A DNA stretch of 64,000 bases from Symsagittifera roscoffensis (Eukaryota > Xenacoelomorpha > Acoela > Convolutidae): NCBI RefSeq assembly GCF_963678635.1, contig NC_087066.1, forward strand, positions 59,166,312-59,230,311. The letters run 5' to 3'. Positions 11,094 through 24,018 of this stretch are shown here, piece by piece. Both the position numbers and the translations under genes were made by a program. How positions within the stretch are numbered: the first letter of the stretch is position 1; each line of letters opens with the position of its first letter. A model generated the notes under the pieces. The model did no database searches and was not told where the DNA came from. It saw only the letters and a list, made by a program, of their open reading frames with translations.

Positions 11094-13093
11094 GAACCAA
11101 ATAAATTGTTCTATCAATTTATGAAAAAAGATCAAAATCTACCAAACAAACATTTAAATAGTAAAAACAGTTCAGGAAAACCACTTCCGAAAAACACAAT
11201 TACACAAGGAATCAATCACCATATAACTCAAGTTATAGAGGAAGATCACCAGAACGAAGAAACACACAAAATTCTTCACAAAATAATCATAATCGATCCA
11301 ATAGACGAAATAACTATTCGAGATCAAATTCCAATGCAACACAATTTGTTTCTAGATCCAGTTCCCAATCAAACCCAAGAAATAAACCTTATTCCAATAA
11401 TCAATCACGAAACTCATCATACAACAGAAATAGAAACTATTCACATAATCGAAATAGAAGTTATTCGAACAATCGAAATCAGAATTACCCGAACAATCGA
11501 TCAAGAAATAACTCGTATAATAGATCAAAATATCACAGATCAAATGACAATTATCAAAACAGATCACGGAACAATTCACATAATCGAAATTCAAGTTATA
11601 ATAATCAATATAGAATTTTTTCCCAGTCACCACATAGGAATAATAACCATTATAATAATTCTAAACATCGATACAGAAGTAGTACACCAAAACATCAAAG
11701 ACATATTAATCAAGTACAGTCATATAAAGAAACAACATCAGACCCCCCAGGTATTGATGACACAGGAAGTAACGAACTACAACTAAATCAAATAAACTGT
11801 GGATCATCAGATACAGAAAGTGATACAGAAAGTACCATCTCCGTAAATATGATAACAGTCGAAAACGACTATGAACCTATTATATATGAACAACCTTTTA
11901 CATCACATATATATGAAAATCAGTTGGAACTCCTTCACAATTATTATATTAAACCCATCGATACTACACAAACTACACAAGAAGTAAACGAAATTAACAC
12001 GGTAATTAAACCCGATGAAAAAGACAAAACAAAATGTTCAAACACAAATCATATTTATCAAAATATACGAAAAGAACAACCCAGAAAAAAATTGGACAAT
12101 ACCATTTCTCTTAGAAAGTCCAAGAAACAAAGAATTTCAACCACCAGATCTTGAAATTGATTTTTTAATTGATTCAAGAGCAGAATAAAACATAATTACT
12201 ATTCCCACATGGAATGAAATCAAAACATTACATCCAAAATTAACACCTCTTGCAACCTCTAGTAAACTAGCAACAGCACAAGGATCAACATTAGTAAATT
12301 ATGGAAAAATCCAATTATTTCTTCTTCCCACAAGAACAATGGAGCAAAATAAAATTCTAAACAAACCATTTAAATAAATATTTCATATTACTGATATTAA
12401 GCACAATATCATTGGCATACCATTTATGTCAAAATAAAATTCTAAACAAACCATTTAAACAAATATTTCATATTACTGATATTAAGCACAATATCATTGG
12501 CATACCATTTATATCAAAATATATACCAACAATCAACATCTTAAATGGTAAAATACTAATCAAAGATAAGTACACAAAAACAAAAAATACAGCTCTAACA
12601 TCTTTTCAAAGATTAAATAAACAACCACCATTCTCCTCAAAATTTTACCCAATTTATAACCAACAACGGAAACACCTGAAACCATTATCAGGAAATATAT
12701 ATAATTTTTCAATAAAACAAGTTCACCAGTATGATAAAAGTCAAAATAAACAACAACTTTTTATATCAGACTTTGAATTTAAACCTATTCACAAGTTTTT
12801 CAAAATCACGATCTCATCTATAAAATATTTGAAAAAACACGAATTCCGACATCATTTCGTTACACGTGTATAACAATACACCGTATCAAGTAACATTACC
12901 CTTAGGACTTTTAGGATATTGCGAAACAAACGCTACAATCTCACCCATAGATGAAGTAGCTTATCGCGTAAATAATATACTCCGATTATTAGATATTTGC
13001 CAATCCACAATTCTTGACTAAGATTTATCCATAAATAACATAAAAAGCAATGAAAAAATAAACACAGATTATTTCACAAAAACACCATATTTT
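10980..13093 (+). pseudogene. Copy A': zinc knuckle, tail and dead protease, second unit
   Basis: It duplicates 4126-6248 with the same stop after the knuckle, the same Asp-Ser-Arg change and stop in the protease, and the same 85-bp repeat (12345-12514). It differs by a 9-base deletion near 12834 and a handful of substitutions. No function is expected. Confidence 0.85.
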
Positions 13094-15124
13094 AAAGGCA
13101 AACCATCTTTCAAAAAATGGTGTAATTATTGCCGACGATACAGACACAGTATTTCCGAATGTAGACAAAAACAACAAGATAATCAGAATAAACCTCAAAA
13201 GCATGAAGAACCAAATAAATCGTTCTATCAATATATGAAAAAAGATCAAAATCTACCAAACAAACATATATATAGTAATAACAGTTCAGGAAAACCACTT
13301 CCGAACAACACCAATTACACAAGGAATCAATCACCATATAACTCAAAATATAGAGGAAGATCACCAGAACGAAGAAACACACAAAATTCTTCACAAAATA
13401 ATTATAATCGATCCAATAGTCGAAATAACTATTTGAGATCAAATTCCAATGCAACACAATTTGTTTCTAGATCCAATTCCTAATCAAACCCAAGAAATAA
13501 ACACTATTCCAATAATCAATCACGAAACTCATCATACAACAGAAATAGAAACTATTCACATAATCGAAATAGAAGTTATTCGAACAATCGAAATCAGAAT
13601 TACCCGAACAATCGATCAAGAAATAACTCGTATAATAGATCAAACTATCACAGATCAAATGACAATTATCAAAACAGATCACGGAACAATTCACAAAATC
13701 GAAATTCAAGTTATAATAATCAATATAGAAATTATTCCCAGTCACCACATAGGAATAATAACCATTATAATAATTCTAAACATCGATACAGAAGTAGTAC
13801 ACCAAAACATCAAAGGCATATTAATCAAGTACAGTCAAATAAAGAAACAACATCAGACCCCCCAGGTTTTGATAACACAGGAAGTAACGAACTACAACTA
13901 AATCAAATAAACTGTGGATCATCAGAAACAGAAAGTGATACAGAAAATACCATCTCCGTAAATATGATAACAGTCAAAAACGACTATGAACCTATCATAT
14001 ATGAACAACCTTTTACATCACATATATATGAAAATCAATTGGAACCCCTTCACAATTATTATATTGAACCCATCGATACTACACAAACTACACAAGAAGT
14101 AAACGAAATTAACACGGTAATTAAACCCGATGAAAAAGACAAAACGAAATGTTCAAACACAAATCATATTTATCAAAATATACAAAAAGAACAACCCAGA
14201 GAAAAAATTTGGACAAAACTATTTCTCTTAGAAAGTCCAACAAACAAAAAATTTCAACCACCAGATCTTGAAATTGGTTTTTTAATTGATTCAGGAGCAG
14301 AATCAAACATAATTAATATTCCCACATGGAATGAAATCAAAACATTACATCCAAAATTAACACATCTTGCAACCTCTAGAAAGCTAGCAACAGCACAAGG
14401 ATCAACATTAGTAAATTATGGAAAATTCCAATTATTGCTTCTTCCCACAAGAACAATGGAGCAAAATAAAATTCTAAGCAAACCATTTAAACAAATATTT
14501 CTTATTACTGATATTAAGCACAATATCATTAGCATACCATTTATATCAAAATATATACCAACAATCAACATCTTAAATAGTAAAATACTAATCAAAGATA
14601 AGTACACAAAAACAAAAAATACAGCTCTAACATTTTTTCAAAGATTAAATAAACAACCACCATTCTTTTCAAAATTTTACCCAATTTGTAACCAACAACG
14701 GAAACACCTGAAACCATTATCAGGAAATTTATATAATTTTTCAATAAAACAAGTTCACCAGTATGATAAAAGTCAAAATAAACAACAACTTTTTATGCCA
14801 GATTTTGAATTTAAACCTATTCACAAGTTTTTCAAAATCACGATCTCACCTATAAAATATTTGAAAAACACGAATTCCGACATCATTTCGACACACGTGT
14901 ATAACAATACACTGTATCAAGTAACATTACCCTAAGGACTTTTAGGGTATTGCGAAACAAACGCTACAATCTCACCCATACATGAAGTAGCCTACCGCGT
15001 AAATAATATACTCCAATTATTAGATATTTGCCAATCCACAATTCTTGACGAAGAATTATCCATAAATAACATAATAAGCAATGAAAAAAGAAACACAGAT
15101 TATTTCACAAAAACACCATATTTT
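13094..15124 (+). pseudogene. Copy B': zinc knuckle, tail and protease, second unit
   Basis: It duplicates 6249-8279. The protease motif Asp-Ser-Gly-Ala is retained at about 14288-14299 within the open frame 13964-14935. Breaks match copy B: a stop after the Asn/Arg-rich tail near 13483 and the TAA at 14933-14935. Confidence 0.85.
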
Positions 15125-17084
15125 AAACCAAAGTTCAATATAACAAATTACGCAAAAGAACAACAAAAATTTTTAACGATGTTTAATTTTGAACACTCAC
15201 AAATTACAGAAATCGAATTTGACAAACTAGCAAAACAACTCAATTTGACAAACTAGCAAAACAACTCATCGAATTTGACAAACTAGCAAAACAAATATTC
15301 AACAGTTTACGCAACATCAAAATTTGATGTTGGGAAAATCAGTTCATCACTACATCTCCCATTAAAACCTGACGCAGTTTTCAAAAAACAAAGAGCTAGT
15401 AAAGTACCAATTCATTTACACGACAAAGTAAATAGATTTTTTGATATTTTAGAACAATAAATTATTATTTCACCAGTAAATAAAGAAGAACAACCAAAAG
15501 GTAACACATTTATTAACCCTGTTATCATTCTAGCAAAGGAGAATCATTAAAAATAGTTTTAGACGCTAGATACTTCAATTCATTAATTGACGAATCGAAA
15601 TGCAATTGGCCCATTGAACCAATACAAGTAATCTTAACAAAAATAAACGGAAAATACTTTACAACCGCAGATATGAATGGTGCATACAACCAAATGCCAC
15701 TAGATGAACAATCACGACGTTTAGCACAATTTGTTATTGGAAACTCAAGAATACTCAAGAAAAACGCAATCACCTATTTGGATGATGTTTTTATGCAATC
15801 ACAGACAAAAGAAGAAATGTTTACAGTTTTAGAACACTATCATAAAATACTTCAGTACAAAAATCTGAAGGCCGCCCCCAATAAATCGCACTTCTTTTTG
15901 ACACGAGTTAAATATTTAGGACATAATATAGAAAGAAATACAATCACTCCATTAAAATCACGCATTGATGCTATTCAAAAACTTCAACCAACAACAAACA
16001 AAAAGAAAATCCAAGAATTCCTTGGAATGTTAAATTTCTTAAGCAAGTACGTTTATAAAATGCAATTATATTTAAGACCGTTCTATAATCTCCTCAGACA
16101 ACAAAATAATTTTGAATGGACCACTGAACATCAAACACGATTTGAATAAATTAAAAAACTTTTAACTGAACAAATTTCGAATACAGTTCCAGATCCAAAT
16201 CAACCATTCTATGCAATGTGCGATGCTTTAAATTTTGGCATCGGCGCAGCATTACTACAATCACATAGTGGTACAAATAAAATGAACCTTATATTAGCAA
16301 GTTCCCGATTACTCACTAATGAGAGAATGTACAGCTATATTTTATACACTTACAGAATATGAATTTCTGATATTTGGATCAAAACATCCAACAGTTCTAT
16401 TCACAGATCATAAACCAATCATTTTTCTCTTTACACAAAAGTCAAATCCCAATCACCGAGTTTATAGATTTCAATTAATTCTAATGAAATTTCCAAACTT
16501 ACATATAGTTTGGACAGCAGGAAAGAATCTTGCATTACCAGATACATTAAGTCAAAATACACCACCTGAATTACATACACGAAAAACTACAGTTGAAATA
16601 CCCAAAAATATAAAATTTTACCTTGCAAAAGACGAAACATCACCCCGACTAGAATGCAAATATGCAGTAAAAACTGACATTGACCAATCACAAATAAATA
16701 ACCTACAACATTTCCCACTTTACTTAGATTGCCAAAATAATCACTACGAAGTTGATCTACTAGGAACATCAACTTTCAAACCAATTCCATACTCACAATG
16801 GATAAAAAATAACACCCAACAAAAACGAATAAAACAACACTCGCATAAAAAAGACTTTTTTCCATTAATTGAAAAAGAAAATTTAACTGATAAATTAAAT
16901 TTATCAGGACCACAAACAAATGATTCAAAATACACAATCAATCAAGTTTTTGACCTCCATGACCCACTTGACACAATTCCCCTATCAAAATTAGAAATTG
17001 GAAATATTTTTCTCCCTCCAACAGATAAAATTACATTTGAACTCTTGAAACAATATCAAAATCTTGACCCAGTAATTAGACAAC
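15125..17084 (+). pseudogene. Reverse transcriptase and RNase H, second copy (defective)
   Basis: It duplicates 8280-10240 with the same triplicated repeat (15215-15295), the same 28-residue loss before YLDD (near 15775), and the same breaks at 16147 and before MRECTAI. One substitution near 15678 changes NSAYNQM to NGAYNQM. The frame 16319-17089 holds RNase H and the linker up to the junction at 17085. Confidence 0.87.
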
Positions 17085-19257
17085 TATAAAATTTTACCTT
17101 GCAAAAGACAAAACATCACCCCGACTAGAATGCAAATATGCAGTAAAAACTGACATTGACCAATCACAAATAAATAACCTACAACATTTCCCACTTTACT
17201 TAGATTGTTAAAATAATCACTACGAAGTTGATCTACTAGGAACATCAACTTTCAAACCAATTCCATACTCACAATGGATAAAAAATAACACCCAACAAAA
17301 ACGAATAAAACAACACTCGCATAAAAGAGACTTTTTTCCATTAATTGAAAAAGAAAAATTAACTGATAAAATAAATTTATCAGGACCACAAACAAATGAT
17401 TCAAAATACACAATAAATCAAGTTTTTGACCTTCATGACCCACTTGACACAATTCCCCTATCAAAATTAGAAATTGGAAATTTTTTTCTCTTTCCAACAG
17501 ATAAAATTACATTTGAACTCTTGAAACAATATCAAAATCTTGACCCAGTAATTATACAACTAAAATCAAGGCACAAATACAAAACTAAGCCCGTAAAAGC
17601 AGATACCACAATTTTAGGAAATAAAACACTCCTCCGATATTTCCGAAAATTTAATAATACAACAATTAATGAAAACACAGACCTTCTAGAAAATCAATTA
17701 AATGATTCTACAGTTCCCTGTCTCCGTTTAAGTATGATACTAATAGCTTTTAACATTTCACATACACAAAATACTAAAGGACACTCTGGATCAGAGAAAA
17801 CATATTCAAACTTTACACAAAATGTTTATTTCCCAAATGCACCAATTTGGATAAAAGTACTATGCAATGACTGTATAGTATGTCAGCTAAATAAACCTTA
17901 TCCAAATCAAAAACAAATAGCACAAAAACAAGATTTTAAAGGACAAAGTTTATATTTTAACCATCGTATTTCATTCGATGCAAAAGGACCAATTTCACCA
18001 TCCTCTGAAGGAAACTCCTACATTATGGGAATTGTTGATGCATTTACACATTATGTAGCACTCAATCCAGTAACACATTGTAATGCTTATCATGCTTACA
18101 CAACACTTTATGAACACTGGATAGCTAAATTCGGATTACCCGAAATCTTAGTTACAGATAACGGTACAGAATTCATAAACAATGAAATCATCACACTATG
18201 TCACTTATATAACATCAAACATAAACCACGTACATCTCATGCACCTTGGACAAACGGTTTAGTCGAAGGTATGAACCGTTCACTACAAGAATATCTTAGA
18301 TGTATCATAAATGGAAATGATACAAGATATACAGAATGGTCAGCAGATGTAAAATTATTTCCCTTAGCATATAATTCACAAATTACGACAACTCTAGGAA
18401 TGTCACCATACGAAATAGTTTTTAATCAAAAGCCACGTAAACCAATTATGTTTACAGCAAACTCTCATAAAAATGCACAAGGTTATTGCCAACCAAATAA
18501 AGACTCAGTTTGTTATAACCTACCTTTACACACGCATGATGAAGATCAGTTTCATCACCCACAAATCCTTAAATTAGCCTCCGGCACACACACCGAATGG
18601 ATTTTAAATAGAGATAAAAAACACAATGAAATTTACCAAAGAGTAACAAAAAAATTGTTACAAAGGCAAAACATTAACGAACAAATTAATTCACGCTTTA
18701 CACCAGCCTCAGATTTAAAAATTGGAACATTTGTCTTAATACCTAATTTTAATTTACAAAAAGGAATTTCTAAAAAATTACAACCCCTTCGCAAAGGACC
18801 ATACCAAATAATTGCCAAACCCACTGACGTAAGATATAAAATCACCGATTCAAACCAAAAAGAAATTGTTCAACATCGGAACAATCTATTGCCTTACTAC
18901 CCAAAAGAGTACGCACTACGCGAATTAACTGAACTATATTCTTTCACAGGTTTAAAAGTCATTCAAAATCACCCACATACGGAAAAAGAAATAAATGAAC
19001 AAAACGACATTCACCATGGAAAACAAAATAAAAAACCAACTACAACTCAAAACAATACAAAAAAGCTAGATCAAAAAATACCTCAAAAAGAAAGGAAAAA
19101 TAGGAAAATGATAGAAAAAATTTTACCTTAAGAACAAGTCGAGAAATCAGAACATAGAGAGTCATCACGACTTAGAAGTCAACCACGTAAAAACTACAAA
19201 ACATTCATCCCACTATCTAAAATATTAAAGAAAGTCGAATTTCAAAAACAACTTTAA
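17085..19257 (+). pseudogene. Integrase with upstream connector (core intact, two stops)
   Basis: The segment first repeats the post-RNase H connector (17085-17570, equivalent to 9764-10240 but about 2-3% different), with a TAA near 17209. From 17521 a long frame encodes integrase: the HHCC zinc-binding domain (His pair in HTQNTKGHSG, Cys pair in CNDCIVC, about 17765-17885), the catalytic Asp in SFDAKGPI, Asp in VTDNGTEF and Glu in NGLVEGM, then a basic C-terminal region with a RKGPYQII module. TAA 19129-19131 truncates the tail; homology to E2 continues in frame to TAA 19255-19257. Integrase joins element cDNA to host DNA. This is the best preserved E1 enzyme. Confidence 0.9.
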
Positions 19258-20091
19258 TTTTAAAATTAATAATCTTTGCACCTCTGGATCATTTTGAACT
19301 TTCATTTTTCAAAATAACATGCTGACAAACATGCAACAATTCTAGTTCAAATTTAGCCAATAGGATTCATTCAATCCGTCATCTTCTATAACTATAACAT
19401 CAACCAATTAGACGAAAGATATTAAACTCCAGGCATATCTATAACTATAACTTTACAACCTCCAGGTCAAAAGTAAGCAAACCACTCAAACTTGACAACT
19501 AAAATAAATACCACCTTAATATTATAACCCTCTCTTATCTAATAACGCAAAGATCAACAATATTTTCCCAACTTAGACCTCAAAAACCCCCCAACCAAAA
19601 AAGACAAATTAGCCTAAAGTAAAAATACGACCATATTAATTTAGCCTAAAGTACAAAGATCTCAAAAATACCCCAGATCACCTGACAAATAAAAATAAAT
19701 CAAAGAGGACCTCCCAAACACCATAAAATTAGCCCCCAACAACTTTTCACAAAACTCAACCCACTTGTCAAAAAATCAATAAATAATTCGACCACACTTG
19801 AAAACCGCCCCAAACAACAAAAAATACTCGACCAAGAAATCATTTCTTAAATGTTTTTCTCTCGATCAGTCAATATCTTTAAAAATACAATTTTCAACAT
19901 TTTCATGAACTTTTTCACAACACTTAAACTTTTATTCATATTTCTCTTTGATACTTTTGAAGCTTTTATAATAAATTTAATCATTTTTTGCAATATTTTT
20001 TTAAATTTTCTACTCCCTATTTGAAATATATCTCCAACTTTCCCAAATCATTGACCATATTCACAGGTACGATAACCCAAAGTTTATTTAA
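19258..20091 (+). promoter_or_regulatory. E1 pol-to-ORF-C control region with candidate splice acceptor
   Basis: No gene is seen. Conserved with E2 are: a CCTCCAGGTC motif in a small inverted repeat; two copies of TTAGCCTAAAGTA (19609-19621 and 19641-19653, 32 bases apart); a pyrimidine-rich tract; and TTCACAG/GTACGAT with the AG at 20065-20066, 26 bases before the ORF-C ATG. The last is a candidate 3' splice site for an env-region mRNA. Confidence 0.6.
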
Positions 20092-21424
20092 ATGATACGA
20101 ACAATTTTTAGTAGAACAGATATTTTTTTACTATTTGTAATTTTTATAACATTTTTATCATCCCTAATTATGACAATGTGCAAATGTATGAAAAAGGCAA
20201 TAATCACATTCGCCTTAGCAACAATCCTTTTAATTCTTTTCCTTGAAGAATACTACAATAAACATAAATTTTTTCACAAGGAAAAATCAATCAGAATACC
20301 TTCAAAAATTGCTAACCAACAATCACACAGTCATTCTTCACCGACATCATCCCAAAAAAAACCCGACAATACCTACAAATACCCAAAACCCCCAAACATC
20401 CACACGAATTTTTTTCCAAGATAACCCATACACTTTTGAAGAACGACACGCTCGCTTATCTGAACCATTAGAACCAGTTCAGCGACAGGCACCCCTAAGT
20501 GAACCAACATATAACTTGTACCCAACATTACCACAAGAATTAAGTAGAATAAGAAACATTAGTCAAAACCAAAATACAATTGAAATAAATAGACAAATTA
20601 TACATCCACGACGAAATAGAAATTTTCAAACCCCCCGAGTTCATTTTGATATACCCCAATAAAAATCACCAAGTACTCCAGAAAACCCAAATAGCGTATT
20701 ACCAGAAACCCCTACACTTCTTTCACAACATAGCACCTCAAGTATACCCTCAGATTACTTAGGTTCAACACCAACATCTGAACAAATACGTGACAATCCT
20801 TTTAATCCCCCCAACCAAACATCACAACTACCATATTGGACAACACACTCATTCACACAAGGTGAACCAAATTTAATAAATGACCCAATAGATATTTCTA
20901 CGGATACAACAACATCATCATCACTACCAGAAACATTGTCACTACCATCAACACCATCAATAAGCCAGTTTTCACCGACGCCTTTCCCCCTAAATTTTCC
21001 AAATAACCTCGACGCTAGATATCGAGAACAATCATCGACAAATATCCCTTTTAAAATAGATTGGAACTTGTTCACAGCACCCCCACCATTATTTGGACAA
21101 CATCCAGAAAGTAACCGACTCCACAATTGGGCACTCCATAGACTACAATATAGACAAGACATCCACGAAGACATTCGTGACCATAACATCCTAATACTCC
21201 AACAAAATAGTCTACAATTAAAATTCGAAATCACGGTTAAACTTAACAACATTGTTCAACATCCTTACCCATTAAACCCACCCAATATAACAGTTCAATC
21301 GCTACCACCACCATTTATAACTACTGAAGTAATATATAAGTACGACAGATATACCAAAAAGACAATTGGTTACAACACATTTTATAACCCATACTCAGGA
21401 TTATCATACACATGTATATTCTAA
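20092..21424 (+). pseudogene. ORF-C, membrane-anchored Pro-rich protein upstream of env (frameshifted)
   Basis: The N-terminus (20092 on) has two hydrophobic stretches (FLLFVIFITFLSSLI and AIITFALATILLILFL), followed by a Ser/Pro/Thr/Gln-rich region. At a run of eight A (near 20357) the frame slips relative to E2, and the downstream part is read in another frame from about 20350, broken by TAA 20660-20662. The C-terminal 160 residues (LFGQHPESNRLHNWALHRLQY to SGLSYTCIF) are well conserved with E2. The end overlaps the env start by 13 nt. No known family is recognised. It may be an envelope-associated or matrix-like membrane protein; that is inference. Confidence 0.65.
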
Positions 21425-24018
21425 AAATATTGATATTTCAACAAATCTTTTTTCCAATATTTTCCGATCAGAACACAAATCCTTCTCCCCGTACAGGACC
21501 CCAGGACTTATTAGTAACACACTACGATTGTGAAGAAAATGAACAAAAAACACTACACAAATATGCAATAAATCAAGTATCACAATGCAAAACAGAACCA
21601 CAAGCTATAGAAACTACAAATGTAATAGCGACACTGTATTCAAAAGCAGGAGCAACAACAGTCGCAGGATATAAATTTACAGCAACATTTTCCGAAAAGA
21701 AAGTACATTGTTCACAAGTTTCAAACGGAAATAAAAACCGACTTGATCATGAATCATTCTATCAAAGTAATATAGAACGACTTCTACATCTAAATCCCGA
21801 TGATTGTAAAAACGATCTACTCAGACTAAACATCACAAGAAATAACAACACGGACAGAAAAATAGTAATTTTTCAAGTCTTTGCCGATTCTGTACATCAA
21901 GCAGAACTTGAAAGATACCAAGGACATATAAAACTAGATGAAAATTACCCATACAACGTAGCACACGGAAGATTAACTTATGACATACACGATAAGCACT
22001 GGATACTACACATTGGTATAAATAATCCATCAAACTGCAAAGCAGACACAAAAAATAAAGGATATCAAGAAATAATGTTTTTCGATTAGAAAATACAACT
22101 CGAAAAAATACAACTCACACGAGATTTATCCGACAACACAATGATCTATCAAGGAATTAGATTACCTTGTAAAAACGATCAAGGTTATTGTGATCCTACA
22201 ACACGGACACAAGCAACAATTGTTTGGTTTCCCGAAGATACATGCACAACATTTCAAGTAGCAAAAATACACGCTCGAATGATAAAATTTCACGAAAAAT
22301 ATTTTATAGAATCAATTCCATATGAACAAGTCCATCCATCACGAAAACAAAGTACTGATTTCCGAAATATTCATAATATGGAAAATTAATTAACACGTTT
22401 CCAAATATATCAAGAAACAGAAATCGCATGCAAATACAGGAACTTTACAAAACACAGAATTCTGAAGTACTAGTTGAATACGAAAAAGGTTTTGACATGA
22501 CCACTGGAAAAATAAAATTTGACCCTTATGCCACAGGTCACCCTCTAAACGAAGGAACATCATATATACCAGTTAACATGGTCAACCTGGTGGAAAACTA
22601 AAGCAACAAGACACTAGAAGTACACGTTTACGAGAACTATCACTAATGAATAACACTTATTTTGAATAACACTTATCCACTATGATATTCACTTAGATAT
22701 GAAGTTAGACTACACGATTAGTCGAATTTTTCAAGAAAAGTCTTTCTCCGAATTAGAAACACTTCACCAACTATGCGAATTAGAAAGAACACAAATCCTA
22801 CAATCACTCGCACTAGCAGTATTAAAAACACCCTGCGCAGGATATTTATTGTCAGGAAATAGATCAAATTTTCTAGACTACGAAGGAAACATGTTATGGT
22901 TTTATACTTGTACCAAAAAAGTATCACCACTATATGTTTTTGAAGATAAACGCTGCTATAAAAGAATCCCTATATTTTATAAAAATAAGGTACATTTTGT
23001 TGACACACTTTCAAGACGAACATATTTTTGGGATACCGCAGTCCCATGTGGATCCGAAAATAGCCACAATGTAGTACAATTGAACCCTGATGAAGATAAA
23101 TCTTATCTCCTTACTCCAAACCCTACGTTAATGCCATCACTCAAAAAATTTTCACCCGAAAGCATCAGAGCTATTGCTCGTAATCCAAAAATTGATTTAC
23201 AATCAATTGGAATATATTCAAAATCAGATATCCAACACCACATTAGAAGATAACAATTCCAAGAATTATTAACACAAATGGACACTATACAAAGACAATC
23301 AATTGATCAAAATTTACGAAAACTTGCTGAAACCGCAGGATTTGCAGATATTTATACACAAGATTATAGCGGATATTTTAAAGAAATTAAAGACTATAAA
23401 TATCTAAACGGTGAAAAATACAGACCACAAGATATTTCACCTATAAATATTTTTAGCTTTGTCACCCTAAAAAATGAAAATCCCGATTTTTTAGGATGGC
23501 CCTATTACATCTTAGAAAAATTAACTATCCTATACGCAATGTTTACCTTTATAGGATTTCTTTTTTCACTCTTAAAAGGAATCTATAACACATGCGCTAT
23601 ACACACACAAGTAAATAGACAAGCAAGTGTAGCACGCATACTATTTATAGGATTTTTTGGAATTTTTTCTTCATCAATAAACAAAATTCTTCTAGACGCA
23701 CAAATAAAAGAATATAATACAAAAATAGCGACAAGACAGAACACGTACGACGAAGAACACAATAACATAGAAGTAACACCTACCGCACCACAGTTGCTAC
23801 CCCTACCACATAACCATCCATTATCCTTAGTCCCACGTAATTTCCGAAACCTAGCAATAACACATAACCCAAATTTTAGACCAAACATATCGCGAAGTCC
23901 CATACAACATATAATGACACATCATTCACAAAGTGATAATACATATGAACAAATTATAGAACAACCCCATACCACCGCTTTTCAGTCTCAAAATAATCAT
24001 TTTTTTAGCCCACGATGA
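21412..24018 (+). pseudogene. env: Env-like glycoprotein, E1 (multiple breaks)
   Basis: It aligns along its length with E2 env: hydrophobic leader, Cys-containing ectodomain (VTHYDCEENEQ), the WDTAVPCGSENSHNVVQ segment, a membrane anchor near 23530-23580 (ILYAMFTFIGFLFSLL) and a second hydrophobic stretch in the tail. Breaks are TAG 22087-22089 (Trp codon in E2), TAA 22387-22389, a frameshift near 22440, lost bases near 22580 and 22605, a short duplication near 22650-22680, and TAA 23251-23253. It cannot give a full-length protein. I do not assign it to a named glycoprotein family by eye. Confidence 0.82.

Larger units (their letters stand above)
10267..17084 (+). repeat. Large tandem duplication, unit 2 (gag to RNase H)
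   Basis: This is a near-perfect copy of 3413-10240, including its internal A/B duplication, the 85-bp repeat, the 26-30-bp triplication and the RT deletion. Those lesions therefore predate the large duplication. At 17085 the sequence jumps back to the equivalent of 9764 with TATAAAA shared at the join, and continues as the single downstream integrase-containing copy. Confidence 0.92.
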
